64,000 nucleotides of DNA from Chinchilla lanigera (taxonomy: Eukaryota; Chordata; Mammalia; Rodentia; Chinchillidae). Made by a program: the position numbers and the translations under genes. The stretch covers positions 8,395,636 to 8,459,635 of the forward strand of contig NW_004955446.1 of the NCBI RefSeq assembly GCF_000276665.1, in the 5' to 3' direction. Positions within the stretch are counted from its first letter, which is position 1; every line of letters starts with the position of its first letter. The notes beneath the pieces were generated by a model that saw only the letters and a program-made list of their open reading frames with translations, ran no database searches and was not told where the DNA came from. Shown here in pieces: positions 1 to 12,589 of this stretch.

Positions 1-2579
1 TGAATTATGTAGTTAGAACTATGCAACTTAACTATTCCTTAAGTATAATTTCTTTTTATCTTCTCCATTCACTTATAAGTACTTTAAGCATTAAAATTCT
101 ATCGTTTGTGGTGTTTTTAACATTTTGGGTTTTGAAAAATATTACTGTATATGTAGCTGGTGATATGCAAATAATAAACATTTAAATGGGAAGGAGAGTC
201 ATCTGGGATCACTATTGATTGAGTTTACCTTGCTTGCCAGAATCCTGTTTCTCCTTCCCTACTTGGGAATGTATCTTTTTTGAAAAAGAACTCTTTCCAA
301 AAGAGAACGACATTTTCATTGTTTAAAAGCTCCATTTACTCAAGAGTATGTCAATATCTGAAAGAAATATGAGATATGTAAATAAAATCCCAAATAAAAA
401 TTGTGAGATCACGATTTAATGATGAAGTTTGCCATCATCATAATATATATGTAAACTGTTTATTGTATTCATGTTATCTATTTGAATGCTAAAAACCTAT
501 AATTCCAATGTGCAAAATCAAAAACCAGAAAAAAAGAGAAATCTGAGCCTGTTATAAATAAAGTCACCCTTTTCCTGTATGACTATGTGCTAGAAATGTC
601 AGACTCTAATTTGTTTATTTAAATTTACATCAGTGAATTCATTCCCCCAATTGCCTATTTCCTCTGTGCTCTGTATAAGTCAAAAAAACTATCCAAGATT
701 TCCACTGCCAATGCTCTACAGCACTGATAGAGCGACCACTTTGTGTTATGTCCTATTCAACCACTGTTTAATAACGTAATTAGGAAATAAATGTAGAGTC
801 TGAAAACAAGTTTAAGGTGACAATTAATTCATATATTTTCAGAAAAAAATAGCATCACTCTGTCTTGAAGACAATCTTCCTGGATTAAAAAGGAAGGACA
901 TACTGCATTTGAAGTCTGCTGCCTGATTTCTATTTATCTACTTTTCTAATTTATAGAATGAATAAGATCCACATGCAACTAAAAGGTCACTTTTCTTAAC
1001 TTTTATATACTTTACAAACACAATGGGATAGATATGGACACACATACAGCTTATATTCCTTTTCTTCAATACTATTAGAAACCAATCCCACTCGTGCACT
1101 CATATGAGCAGGGAAGAGTCTTGAATATCACACAGGCTATTTTCAAATTGAAAATCTCAGTCCAGAAAAGTTGACTCTTTCCCTAGTCACTAAATATACT
1201 GACATATGCATATGCACACACTGATATGTGTTAATTTATTGGTTTGGTAGCAGAAAAATTCATCTTTATATGGAAGCAAAGTTATATAAAAGTATCTTTT
1301 CTAATTCTATAATGGAAGATCTCACATATAAAATGGATCTTCATATATCAATACTCAGTATTCAAAACCAAAGCTATAACTTAAAAGTTGTTACTCCCAA
1401 CATTTTTTTTCAGAAAACAATGAACTTGTTATAGACTGACTACTATTTACCAGGGTCACAGATCTGATATTTGGCAAATTTCCAAGAATGGCTTTCAAGG
1501 CTTTCTTAGTATGGGTGTTATTTCTTTCAGCAAAAGAAACATTTTTATTCTTTTCAACTCCAAAGAGAAAGATTTCTATAAAACACTGTCAGGCTTGTTT
1601 TAATTTCTGAAGTAAGTGTGTGTGTGTAATAGGTGATGTATAAATAATAAACCTTTGCATCTATTTCTCATGTAAATTATATTGCCTTATTTTCGTAATA
1701 AGAATTTAGAATATTAAAATAAACTTTTAAAATGCAAAAAGTTTTGCACTCTTTCTGCTTTTCTCTATATCTTGAAAATTCTATTATTTTGGGCAGTGAA
1801 ATTGAACTAGTTCATTCAATTTTGTTGTTAGGCTGTTCCACTTAGACAGGAGAGTGGAAGAACAAGCCACAAGATTTGTAGTGGAAACATAAGAAATACT
1901 TTCAAATATTCAAAATAAGCATATGTTTTTAAAAAATTATCACAAGTTTAATAAATTTTTAAAAAGACTAAAAATGTTTGCCTTTATTCTGAAAGTGTGC
2001 TCATTTTGTCATTCAGACATACTAAAATATTTTAAATTCTTCAGGAATCTTGGACTCAAATATGGAAACATTTGGTTCATAAACACATAGGACCTGTCTG
2101 CCTTTGGTTCAGTGTACTCTACATACACTATTCCTTTGTCTTTTATTTCTTTTTCATTATGACTACACAGATGCTATAATTTCATTGAAAGATTTACAAT
2201 GCCTATATCTGAATTGATGCTTCTGCTGTGGTTACATGATAGCAGAATTATGTCACTGGTATTGCGTGATGGAAACTAGCAGGAATGGCCAGAGAACTGG
2301 AGTTCTTGGGAAGAAGCTTAAGGGGGCAGCGGTGGCCTCAAAATGGTCAGGGGCCAGAGGACTGTCTTGCATGCTGAAAGACGTTCAGTAGTTGGTCAAA
2401 GAATACAGTGTTGGCTTGAGCCCACCCAGAACTTCATTGTTTTCCATTTGAAGTCAAATTTCTGTTGATGTGGTGATCAGCTACGTGCCATTTGGAAACT
2501 TTACCCATTCAGTTAGATTTTTGAATTCTTGCTTTTGCACTATTGTCTGATGCAAGATTTGGTCAATTACCTTTTTCTT
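1..2579. other. No gene or repeat recognised
   Basis: AT-rich sequence with stop codons in all frames at short intervals. I see no SINE, LTR or LINE that I can name and no conserved coding signal. It probably belongs to intronic or intergenic DNA upstream of the PDE4D4 promoter. Confidence 0.6.
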
Positions 2580-2900
2580 TGTGGTAGTTAAGCTTCACTG
2601 TGTCAACTTGATTGACTTGGGAGCCTCTTAGGGGATTAGTGAAGGATATTTCTGGGTGAGCCATTAAAGGCATGACCTTGGATACTATATGTGGTTCCTG
2701 GCCTCTTCTTCTCTGGCACTTTTCCCTTCCTGTACTTCCTGGCTATCAGGAACTAAGCAACTTTGCTCCAACCCATCTTCTTCCACCATGATGTTTCTCC
2801 TTTGGAGCCAGCCAACCTGGAAGCCAAATGAAACGTGTCCTCCTGTAAGTTGTGGGTCTCAGGTATTGTGTACCAGCAACGAGAACGCTCATTAATATGC
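2580..2900 (+). mobile_element. Solo LTR, rodent MaLR-like
   Basis: The segment begins near a GTGTCAACTTGATTGACTTGG block, continues with GAGCCTCTTAGGGGATTAG and a TTCTGGGTGAGCC block, has the late ACCATGATGTTTCTCC and GAAGCCAAATGAAAC blocks, and ends near a TCAGGTATTGTGTACCAGCAACGAG block. This order matches rodent ERVL-MaLR LTRs as I know them. No internal viral region flanks it, so it is a solo LTR. The polyadenylation signal appears decayed (AAATGAAA instead of AATAAA). Subfamily is not assigned. Confidence 0.6.
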
Positions 2901-3159
2901 TGCCTTTGACTGTGGGCATCGGTAAGCTGATAGCTCACCTGTAAGGCTGAACTTCTATTGCTTCTTGCAGTCAGAGTATCAGGTAACTGTGTTAGGGTGA
3001 AAGTGAAGCACAATCTCTTGAATGGAACACAGAGAGACTTACAAGGAGCAGAATTCAAAGCTATTCAATTATTCCTTTTAATAAGTAGTAGCAGCGCTAG
3101 TGAAGAATGTGTTATTATATGGTAGCAATTTCCCTATGGAAAAAGGAAATCTAGAAGTG

Positions 3160-3235
3160 TCAACACCATGTACCAACTCCCAAGATGAGTGTAGTCATTA
3201 TGTACTACAAACATGTACTGATAAAATTTTTTTAA
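3160..3235 (+). mobile_element. L1 3'-end fragment (sense)
   Basis: The block CCAACTCCCAAGATGAGTG followed by GTACTACAAACATGTACTGA is clearly related to 39979-40030 in this window (CAATCCCCCAAGATGAATAT and onward). Both look like lineage-specific L1 3' UTR ends. Only the extreme 3' part is recognisable here. Confidence 0.45.
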
Positions 3236-6119
3236 ATGTAAAAAGAAAAGAAGATCCCCCCCACAGGTGAAAGGGGTAGTGGTAAAGAAAGGATTAACCC
3301 TGTAACTGGGGTGGAAATGCCTGGCTGAGACCAAAAGACATCGTGATGAGTAATCTAGCACAGACCTGCCTGCTACGGAGAAGCAATTCTCATAGCTGAC
3401 TCTTGCTGTGGCTAAAGTGACTGGAGTCAGAATAGGAAATAGGAAATCCCTCCCAGCTATGTGAGGTGGAATTCTCAGGCTTGGACAGAAAGGAGCTGAG
3501 TAATGCCCAAAGTGCCTTGAAAGCTGGAAGCCTGAGTAGGTTCTGTCTAATTTGTGTGGTATCCTCAGGGATTCCCTCCCTATTTTGAGCAGAGGAATGG
3601 ACTTGGATGGGACAGCCTGTTCCTGCTGGTTGGCAGGCACTTGCTGAACAGAATAACTGATTTGTCTCTCAGGCTCCACATGCCAGTTGAATTGCCAAGC
3701 AGACATTGCCTGGGGGAAATACCTGCTAAAGTGGAAATGATCACTAGTTAGATGGATTAGACATTTATCAGAGTCTACTGTCATTGTACAGTGTTTTAAT
3801 TTTAAAAATATTATGTGCATATGATAAAAATTAAAACAATAAGCATATGTATTAGGATGCAACCTAAGCTGATTCCATATTCTCAGTTCCAAAATCCTTT
3901 CCCTGAGGCACAACCACCATTACTAATTTCTAACTACTTATATAAAGACATGAGTACATATAATCATTTTCCGTTCTTAAGTATACTCGTGATTTTAGAG
4001 TAGGCAAATGAGATTTAAATTGTAACAACTGCAATCACTTTAATGTATGTTCTTTTTCTTAGATATCTGCTTTGTTTTAAACATTAGCAATTATAAATCT
4101 TATGCCAGTCTAGTAAAAACAAAATCTATATTTTGGTTATAACCTTAGAAATAATTTATTTTTTCATTATTTTTACAAACTTATTTATGTAAGATATGTT
4201 CATGTTAGAAGATTTGGAAAATATAGAAAAATATAGACAAACAATTGAAATTCAGTGAAACACTTAAAGAAGACTACTATCAATATTTTACATTCATTAT
4301 GTTATTTGTACTTATATATTTTGTATATATACTCACATTTTTACAGATTCTGGTAATATTGTGACTTTATTTCCATATGACACATTGTTTTTCCATTAAT
4401 ACTGCTATGACATATTCTTAACATGTTTATCATAAAAATTCTTCCAGAATTTTTTAACTTCAGATTATCCTCTTAGAAAATTATTTTAAATTCAGTAATT
4501 ATTTTGCACATCTCTGTTTTTTCTATAAAATTTTTCAGAAGGATGGCTTATTTTCTTAAAGGATATATTATTATAGTTTTAAGCAACAGTGATGTATTTT
4601 CAGATGTAGTTTTAGATATATTACCAAGTTCTAACAAAAAGTTCAGATTAAACAAAGATTTTTGTGTACTCAATTTAACCCACGTATTTTCCCTTCCCTT
4701 ATTTATATAATATATATGCAAACATGCAAACCAAGAGGAGAAGGAATTGCAGCACATGTATTGCAGTCTTCTGAGTCTTTTTGAAAAGTGCTATTTTGAG
4801 TGTTGTTGAAGTAATGTCTTGAAGAGAAAGAGGCCACTTTCAGGGCAGAGCAATTTTGCTGGTGGGCCTTTGGGAATGAGAATAAATTCTTGTTCAATAT
4901 GCTGGTGTCACAGTCTTGGTTAAAGTATCTTCAGACCTGCCATCTCTAGTAATGACAGCCATTTTGACTTGTTAATATTTTCTACTTTTTTCTTTATTAC
5001 CCTTGGGTCTAAATCTTCCACCTGAACACAGATCTCCACGCTGAATGCTGCTCCCATAACTGCCAAAATACTAGTTCAGTAATTTTGAGGAAGGAAATTG
5101 GCTTTCTATGCTAAAATAATTTTGGTGACAGTCTTTTTCTTATAAATATCGAGATTTGCTTAAATCTGTGGCAGTAATTCTTACAAATCATTTCTTGCTA
5201 TTCTCTTTTTAAATAAGAAATAACAAATCCTGGTATGAAATTCAGCTTTAGTGAGGTCCATATTTAATATACTGCTGGGTAATTTTTCCTTTCATCAAGC
5301 CTAGCTACTAATTCTTCTCTTGAGTATGTACTGTTTTCACTGTATAGCTAAAGCTGGTGGGAAAGGATTTCTATCTTTTCAGTTATCGTACCTACAGATA
5401 TATTTTATAATGTCACAAATTCCTCCTAACTTATAGTACTGTGAGCAATATAAATAATTTGATGAGCACTGGGCCAGTTGGGCTTTTGCAATACCTTGCC
5501 AAGAATAGACTGAGAACTGTGAAATGATGATAGTACATGCATATTTCCAAGCTAACTGAAGAAAATATTCTGAAGCATTAGGGGCGCTTTTGTAATCATA
5601 CTAATGTTCAATTTTACCAAGTGAATGTTAATGAGTTTAGATTGCACCAATGAAGTTAATATTTCTTTTCCTATGAAAAATACGAATTAAGCTTAAAATC
5701 ATAGCCATGTTTATGACTTCAAAATTCTAAAAAACAATTTGTATAACATAGATATTTACCAAGTAAATATTGTGAAACATTTCATGAGCAAATTAGCATT
5801 TACACTTGAGTGTTTGTCTTCTGACTAACTAGAATATGATTCCAAATCACATTTCCCTTGTTAACATAGTTGATCTCTCAAATACTTTTAAAAATTTCTA
5901 TGTAAGCAACTAAGATAAATACTGTCTTAGGCTTAATTACACCAACCCACATTATCCAGTGTCTACTTTGAAGAGCAATTTGAGGAAGATCATAATGACA
6001 TGTGAACAGTTTCCCACTTCCAAGGAGAAGATAGGAGTAAAACTAGATCATCATGGAGCTCCTTTCCAACAACATGTTATTAGTTACCAATGTCCGAATA
6101 TCAAGCCGTTCCAAACTTA
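3236..6119. other. No gene recognised; 3290-3760 is unusually GC-rich
   Basis: The part at 3290-3760 has fewer stops and higher GC than its surroundings but no domain I recognise. The rest is AT-rich and featureless. A long minus-strand reading frame (3134-3913) crosses it but opens with TTG and matches nothing I know. Confidence 0.5.
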
Positions 6120-6600
6120 GAGACTGAAAACAACAATGATATTTTATTATCTCACGGTTTCTCTGAATCAGGAAATTGAACACATTTAAGTGAACACTGC
6201 TGGTCTCTGATCTATAATGTCTAAGGCCTTAGCTAGAAGACTATGAAAGTTAAGGGATCCAGTCATGTGAAAAGTCATTCACTGATAGACGTAGTAGTTG
6301 ATGCTGGCTGTAGACTGGAGGCTTCAGTTCTTCTCCATGTGTGCTCTCCCTGAGGGTCAGCTCAAGCTCCCTCATAACACTGTACCTGGGATCCAAGAGC
6401 ATGCATCTCCAGAGAGGATGGAATCTGCAGAAGCTGTGTCCCTTTTATGCCCTGCCTTGGAAACCACTGAACATCACCTCAACTATACTTCATTATTTGA
6501 AACAATCAGAATCCTCTTCCAACATCCAAAGGGAAAGGAGCTAACTTGCACTTTTCTGTGTGAGGAATGTCAGCATGAGATAACCTTAGGGTGTGTATAT
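6120..6600 (-). mobile_element. Degraded MaLR/MLT1-type LTR, reverse orientation
   Basis: A block like GACTGAAAACAACAATGAT followed by TTTTATTATCTCACGGTTTC is the usual reverse-complement start of MLT1-type LTRs (GTGGCTTAAAACAACA...TTTATTATCTCACAGTTTC). Diverged similarity continues through the GATGCTGGCTGTAGACTGG block near 6300. The right boundary is uncertain. Confidence 0.45.
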
Positions 6601-6843
6601 CTCATCTTTGGAAAATACAAGCTGCTCTGGGCATGAGGATAGGTTTAGCTAATGCTGAGTTAACACTGTATTAAGTAGAACCTGAATAGTGAGGGCAAGA
6701 AATGCTAAAAGAGATATGATGGGGTGAGGTGGGATGAGAATTTTACAGACTGTGATTACAAAGGAAGAGGAGGGAGAGGCAGAGAGAGAAAGAAAGAGGT
6801 GATGATGATGAAGAATCTGTCATTCTGAGATGGATTTTAAAGG

Positions 6844-6949
6844 AAAACAAGAATTTTTTGTTTTTTGGTACCAGAAGTTGAACTCAGGACATTGCATTTG
6901 CCAGGCAGGCGCTTGTGCTACTGAGCTATATCCCTGGATCCCAGACATT
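6844..6949 (-). mobile_element. ID SINE, minus strand
   Basis: The reverse complement reads as an ID element, with the A-box region near 6920-6935 and GGTACC before a decayed A-tail (T-rich at 6851-6866). Flanking copies of ATTTTAAAGG at 6834-6843 and 6950-6959 form a 10-bp target-site duplication, giving firm boundaries. Confidence 0.85.
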
Positions 6950-6959
6950 ATTTTAAAGG

Positions 6960-8113
6960 GTTACTTATGATACTTTACTGTGTGGTATTGAGATAAACTT
7001 ATATCTCTATCTTCTTATAACCTTTAGAGAAAATGATATTCCATTTTGGTGGTAGAGTTGAATTTATTTTTGGAAAAGATTTAATAAGTAGCCGAAATTG
7101 TCCTCTAGGGAGAAAGAGGGATAAAGAAGAGGTGTATTAAATCTAGGTTACATCTGCTTGCAGGACAATTTATAAATAAATGTGACTGTCATGGACTGAT
7201 GTTTTGTGGGTCCCAAATGTGAACAAAAAGCCTGGTGCCAGAACATGGTTAAATTTTTTTGGTAAACTTTGAAATCAGAAAGTAAATAATATCATGAATT
7301 TCTTTTCACAGCTAAATTTGTTCAATTAAAGAAAATGAGCATCACTATGAACTTAAATGTAACATTTTTGGCTCTAAATGATGTATATTTCATGAAATGA
7401 TGACACAAGTGTTTTGGGCTTCTAATATCCATATTTTGAAAAATATAAATGATTTGGCCATCATACTGGTGCCTGAAACACTTCAGTTCTCCCGTAAATT
7501 TCAATGTGTTTGGTAAAAAACAATTTCATCATTTTACATTGGATATTTTCTTGAATTGTTAAAAGATAGTGTCAGTTTATGTAATACACAGACAAATAAT
7601 TCACTTCTATTAATTTCAAAGGATTATTCTTTAGTTACTTTTTCTTATCTACTCTCAATATCAAGAAAGCAGAGATTACATGCAAATGGCACAATGTGCT
7701 CCTTCTCTTATAGAGAAGTTTGTCATTAAGTTTAATAAGTAAATACTTATTTAAGTAAATTTAAATTCATGCCTGGTACATGAAATGAATTCAAATATTG
7801 CTTTGGTGTGATGGGTTATGTTTTTATTTTGAGGTAGATAAGTTATTTTTTTATTCAGACTTAACTTTTTAACTGTTGTTTTTAACTGACTATAATATTT
7901 ATAATTATATTTTAATACATATAATACTTATAATCAAATATTTAATATATAGGTTACAAATTACTCAGAAACAAAGCATAAGAAAAAGTAAAAATATATA
8001 AATAATAAAATCAATGCACTTTGTATGGAAGCCAAATGATAATGACAAATTAAGACTTAACAGAATATGGGCCTGGATGAAGAAAGTTTTTGATCCCTGG
8101 ACTCAATCAATCA
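6960..8113. other. No gene or repeat recognised
   Basis: Very AT-rich sequence with long runs of A/T words around 7890-8010. Nothing coding or repeat-derived could be named. Confidence 0.6.
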
Positions 8114-8129
8114 AGAGAGGGTAGCCCAA

Positions 8130-8374
8130 GCCAGGCATGGTGGTGCATGCCTGTAATTCCAGCACTTGGGAACCTGAAGCAGGAGGACTGTCACAGTTTG
8201 AGACCATCCTAGATTACAAAGTGAGCTCAAGGCCAACCTGAACTGCATAGCAAGACACTGTCTCAAAAATGAAAAACGGGGCTAGGGATTTTGCTCAGCA
8301 GCATAAGCGCCTGTCTGGCAAGCTCAAGGTCCTGAGTTCTATTCCGAGTACCAAAAAAAAAGAAAAGAAAATGA
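8130..8374 (+). mobile_element. Dimeric SINE: B1 joined to ID (B1-dID type)
   Basis: The left monomer (about 8130-8268) is a B1 with the 7SL-like GCCAGGCATGGTGG start and the internally duplicated AAGTGAGCTCAAGGCCA segment. The right monomer (about 8278-8350) is an ID unit ending in an A-rich tail. One target-site duplication brackets the pair: GAGAGGGTAGCCCAA at 8115-8129 and GAGAGGGTAACCCAA at 8375-8389 (one mismatch). The two modules therefore arrived as one retroposon, as known for B1-dID elements of several non-murid rodents. Confidence 0.85.
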
Positions 8375-8431
8375 GAGAGGGTAACCCAAATTATCTATTC
8401 ATCCATTGTGTCATTCATTCATTCAACAAAA

Positions 8432-8434
<3 letters not shown>

Positions 8435-8471
<37 letters not shown>
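8435..8471. repeat. (TA)n microsatellite
   Basis: About 18 uninterrupted TA dinucleotides. Such a run is prone to length variation and unwinding. Confidence 0.97.
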
Positions 8472-8472
<1 letters not shown>

Positions 8473-8910
8473 CAGAGACAAAAAGACATGTAAGATAGGT
8501 ACATACAATCCAGGCAAACCTATCATGTATTTCATAAATATTTGCTCAGGACCCAATTATAAAATGAATTGAATAATTTAAAGAATATAAATAATGTTAA
8601 TATAAGTTTATATAACCATATACAAGGATAACAATTGGAAGTTTGCCCTATATTTTGATCTACCATTCCTCTGCTAAGCAATGGAGCTTAACTGTCTAGC
8701 TAACTGGCTGAAGACACTGACTTAGGTGCATAGGTGGTTGGTTGTTTTAGACCAGAAGTGTATGGTTTCTGGCCAAAGATATGAGATGTGTAGAGCAAAA
8801 AAGCATGATCTATAAAATGAGTCATGAAAAAAGAAAATATCATGAAAATTTCTTACAATGCATAACACTTAGCATAGGTACCATCAAAGAACACTGTACT
8901 TTACCTGTAC

Positions 8911-8987
8911 CAGTGGTGGCGAACCTCTGGCCCTGTGCTGCAGCAGGCTGTTTGTTATTGAAAGCTCTGAAAGGTTCACCATTACTG
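8911..8987. mobile_element. 77-bp hAT-type MITE
   Basis: Termini CAGTGGTGGCGAACCT and (inverted) CAGTAATGGTGAACCT match at 13 of 16 positions; all three differences are transitions. An 8-bp target duplication flanks it: ACCTGTAC at 8903-8910 and ACCTATAC at 8988-8995. Eight-base duplications and CAG...CTG ends are hallmarks of hAT transposons. It has no transposase and is a non-autonomous remnant. I do not assign a named family. Confidence 0.75.
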
Positions 8988-9544
8988 ACCTATACTCTTC
9001 TGAAAATCATAAAAGAAATTTTAACCCTGATATTTGAAGTGGCTAGTATAAATGAAAATAGGTTTAAAGTCATCAATCACATATACATTGAACATAGAAA
9101 TTTTGTTCTTCATATAATAGATTTGTTTATGTTCATATTTCTCCTTAAATTAATATTAAAACCACTACAAAATGCAAATGTCTTCTGTTATATATACAAA
9201 CTTTTAAGGAAAAATGAAAAGATAACATGAAAATTCCACTACTTTGTATCAAAAATAACACAAAAATTACTCTAACTTAGAAACGTTTGTTGGATTTAGT
9301 GAGTGAGAAACATATGTCATCACAAATATAAAATATAATGATGACTATTATGAGAAGGGTGCTTTTTAATGTTGATAGTAAAAATACGTATGTTCTTGAC
9401 ATCATTCTGTGGTAAAGAACTGAAGTAAAAAAGCCAAGCCTACACATTCATTAAGGTAGGCTTAAGAGACAGGCTCTTGACCTGGATATGACATGAATTT
9501 TCTGTAGTTCAACCAGATAGTTTGATAATTGTTTTATCATGCAT

Positions 9545-9680
9545 CTTTTGGTTTTCTTTTTATTTGATTTTTAAATTTTGTCTCCCTTGTCCACTTTTTA
9601 ATTAATGCATATTAATTATAAAGAATGATAGATTCCATTGTGACATTTAACATATATATTTTTTTAAAAACTAGGAAGAC
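9545..9680 (-). mobile_element. L1 3' UTR fragment, antisense
   Basis: Words such as AATTATAAAGAATGATAGAT and CATTGTGACATTTAACATAT resemble the reverse complement of rodent L1 3' UTRs. It is short and diverged, so the call is tentative. Confidence 0.4.
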
Positions 9681-9824
9681 CTATTAGACGTCTCCTCTAT
9701 CACACATACATACATGCACACAAGCACATGGCCAAGTTTGAATTGTCACATGACAGCTATATAAACTAGACTAGTTACTTGAACTTATTTTGCTTTAGTT
9801 TGAAGATGACATGAGAAAACATGT

Positions 9825-9985
9825 ATAAAATGCTTGGTATAGGCAGTGAGCACTCAATACATGTTAGGTAAAACTGGGTCAGAAAATTGAGGCCCAGAAA
9901 GATTTCAGATTGCTCAAAGTCATTAAGGTAGTGAATGGGTTGTCAGTATTAGAACCACATAATGATTCTTGACTCTTTCTGTTAT
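9825..9985. repeat. Two abutting MIR fragments in opposite orientation
   Basis: At 9825-9865 the sequence follows the + orientation MIR 3' end (TGCTTGGTATAGGCAGTGAG, then a CACTCAATACATGTTA block). From 9879 to 9985 it follows the reverse complement of the MIR core (AAATTGAGGCCCAGAAAGAT, ATTAGAACCACATAATGATT). Both are old and diverged. Confidence 0.55.
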
Positions 9986-9989
9986 ACTA

Positions 9990-10840
9990 AGAGTATCTCA
10001 TTTATTGCTTGCTGATTATATACTTGCTTGTATTAGTAACTCTTTGTGTATGAATGTGTCACATGCCTAGGTGAATTGTAAGAAGTTACAAGCTGAAGAT
10101 GTAGGTTAGTGACTTCTTCATTAACCAGAAGTTCCAGGGGACTCTCTTGTTATCATAAGAGTTCAGCATTCATTAATTATGTTGCTACTTCACAGTAGTC
10201 AACTTGAAATTATTGCATTCACCACATATTTCTCCTTTCCTTTTCAGCAGTTGAATATGTAAGAACAGCAGGCTATTACAATCCTTGGCACAAAAGTAGA
10301 ACTGCTTAGTACACGGCCACCAACTTCCCTTTGTAATTCTCTGGAGAGGAGCATGTAATTTCCTACTATACTACTGCAATGTGAAGAAAATAATGTAATT
10401 CATCTATTGTTTGGGTTTTCCATATATATCAAATACTCACAGAAGATTTCCATATATATAGATTACTCAATCACAAAAGAATTTCATACTAATTTAGCCC
10501 ATTATTGTGTAAATTTGGGCATAATGTAAACCATAATAGGGTCCCAAGAACATAATAAATCCTCACAGGGTAAACTTGGTAGAACACCTCAAGAGTGAGG
10601 ATTATTTTTAGCTTTGAGTAATAGTTTTTATGTAAAGGAGTAGCACTCATAATGTATTAGTTGCACTGTTACCTACCATCAGTAAGTTCATATTTGAGGT
10701 ATATTTTATGCATCTTAATGAGAATATACTACTATGTTAATCACTGAAAATTGCTACCTTTATTGAGCAAACCATAAGTGCCTATCTAGTAAATTCTTTG
10801 AAAAATCAGTTGCTCAAAACACTTCTCTTTAAATATATCT
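9990..10840. other. No gene or repeat recognised
   Basis: AT-rich DNA without an open frame of interest. CATATATATCAAATACTCAC and CATATATATAGATTACTCA near 10422-10470 form a weak local duplication. Nothing else stands out. Confidence 0.55.
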
Positions 10841-10845
10841 TTCAG

Positions 10846-10991
10846 CAAGGCCTGGTGGCTCACACCTATAATCCCAGCATTCAGGAGGCTGAGGCAGAAG
10901 GATTGTTGTGAGTTTGCAACCAGCTTGGGCTACAAAGCGAGCTCAAGGCCAGCCTGAACTGCAAAGTGAGACCCTGTCTCAAAAGGACAGA

Positions 10992-11030
<39 letters not shown>

Positions 11031-11031
11031 A
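10846..11031 (+). mobile_element. B1 SINE with (TAAA)n tail
   Basis: B1 body (GGCCTGGTGGCTCACACC, AATCCCAGCATTCAGGAGG, the duplicated AAAGCGAGCTCAAGGCCAG segment, GACCCTGTCTC) runs to about 10983 and is followed by about ten TAAA units (10991-11031), the expanded A-tail of the SINE. Confidence 0.85.
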
Positions 11032-11044
11032 CCTTTCAAAGGTA

Positions 11045-12589
11045 GAAATTCCTCATTATTAGTACCCACATTTCACAATTCGAGAACTTACCAACTTTCA
11101 GCAGCGTGTGTTCTAGAAGTTTGGGTTTTCTTTTTATACTCAGGCTGAAGTGAATAACCATACAAGGGAGCAACTGGTAGCACTAATGTACAGGCTGTGT
11201 GGACAGCTTTGTCCTGTAGACCTACAATCTTAACCTGTTATCAAGCTGCCCAAAGTCCCTCCAGCTTTCTACTCCTCAGCTGCATATGCAGGAAGTTATT
11301 TCTAGTTCACACAGATGGGAAGGGTATGGTAGACTTGGAGACAAGGAAGGAACTTCCGACAGATATTGTGAAAGTTGCTCAAAGAACTTCAGTGCCCTCT
11401 TCCTACAGAAATGTAGGCATAGTACTTCTTTTGAGCAAAGAAACTTCAGGATGACTTGAAAGTAGCCAAGCATAATGACATAACTACTAACTTTGAAGTT
11501 TGCTGCCATCATACATTCCTCAAGGAATAATTCATTTGCAACAGAGTGAACCTGCTAAGCCTTATGAGGAACCTGGAGTTTTATTTAAGAGGTAAAACAT
11601 TACTTTTTGAAAACCAGGCCAAAACGTAATCATGTATCAACCGGGGAAGTGAGAAAAAGAGCATACAATGAAAGATATCATATTATGGATATGTAAATAA
11701 TATCGTATGGAGATAGACCCCCAATGGGCCAAAACATATACCAGAATGTAACAGATAACTGAAAAGAACTCAGTTTCCATCATGTCACAGTAAATTATGG
11801 GCCCATGAGGACAGGTATTATAACTCAATAATTTAAATAAGAACCCCCAATATGGTTTATTATTTAGAAAGTGTTTTATATGGGGTCCTTTTCATGTTAA
11901 ATGCCTTAAGACAACATGATACTATATTGGACAAAATCATCTCATCATGTATCCTTCTAAATGCTAATGACTATACATTGGATACAAATGACTTCTATGT
12001 TTGGGTGAGTTTATTTAAAGAAAGTTAGGAAGATAGCTGTCTTTCAATGAATTGCATGGTAAATCTACATGATACTTCTGTCTGGTATTTTTCTCTGACT
12101 TTTTGAAGATGAACTTTGACATACAAATATTTGGCCTTATTTTTTGTTCGACTAAAGTGTGGTGGATGTTAAACTCTTTCAACTACTTGAGACAAGAAGC
12201 TAGTTTCCAACACAGAGAACTTGCGTGGTACAAGTTCTAATTCAAATTAATACCTTCTGCTTTGTCCTACTCTGTGATAGGTTGCTTACCCTCCTGTGCT
12301 ACTGGCATTCTCTGTGTTTGGAGGCTGTGAAAAAGGCAGCTTGTGTAATCCTCAGGGCTTGGGTAGCATGTGTGACAGAGATAGATACCTTGACCATACA
12401 GGGCATTATCAAGAAGAATGCTGTCATGCCCAGTCTTGCACCATCTGCCATGTGTAAGGTAGCTCAGACACAGGCCATCTTATTCACGAGAGATCTGCTG
12501 AGTTCTTCTACCTCATTTCCTCTTAAACATGAGAGGTGGATCTTCTTCCTTCCTCTTCTTTTCCTTCCTCCTCCTGCCTCTTATTTTTT
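11045..12589. other. No gene or repeat recognised
   Basis: Several short open frames cross this stretch but none has recognisable protein content. No SINE or LTR boundaries were found. Confidence 0.55.

Noticed and set aside
8781..9230. ATG-initiated + frame of 149 codons
   Set aside because: The hAT MITE lies in its middle and contributes codons, so the frame is a composite of transposon and AT-rich DNA rather than a gene.
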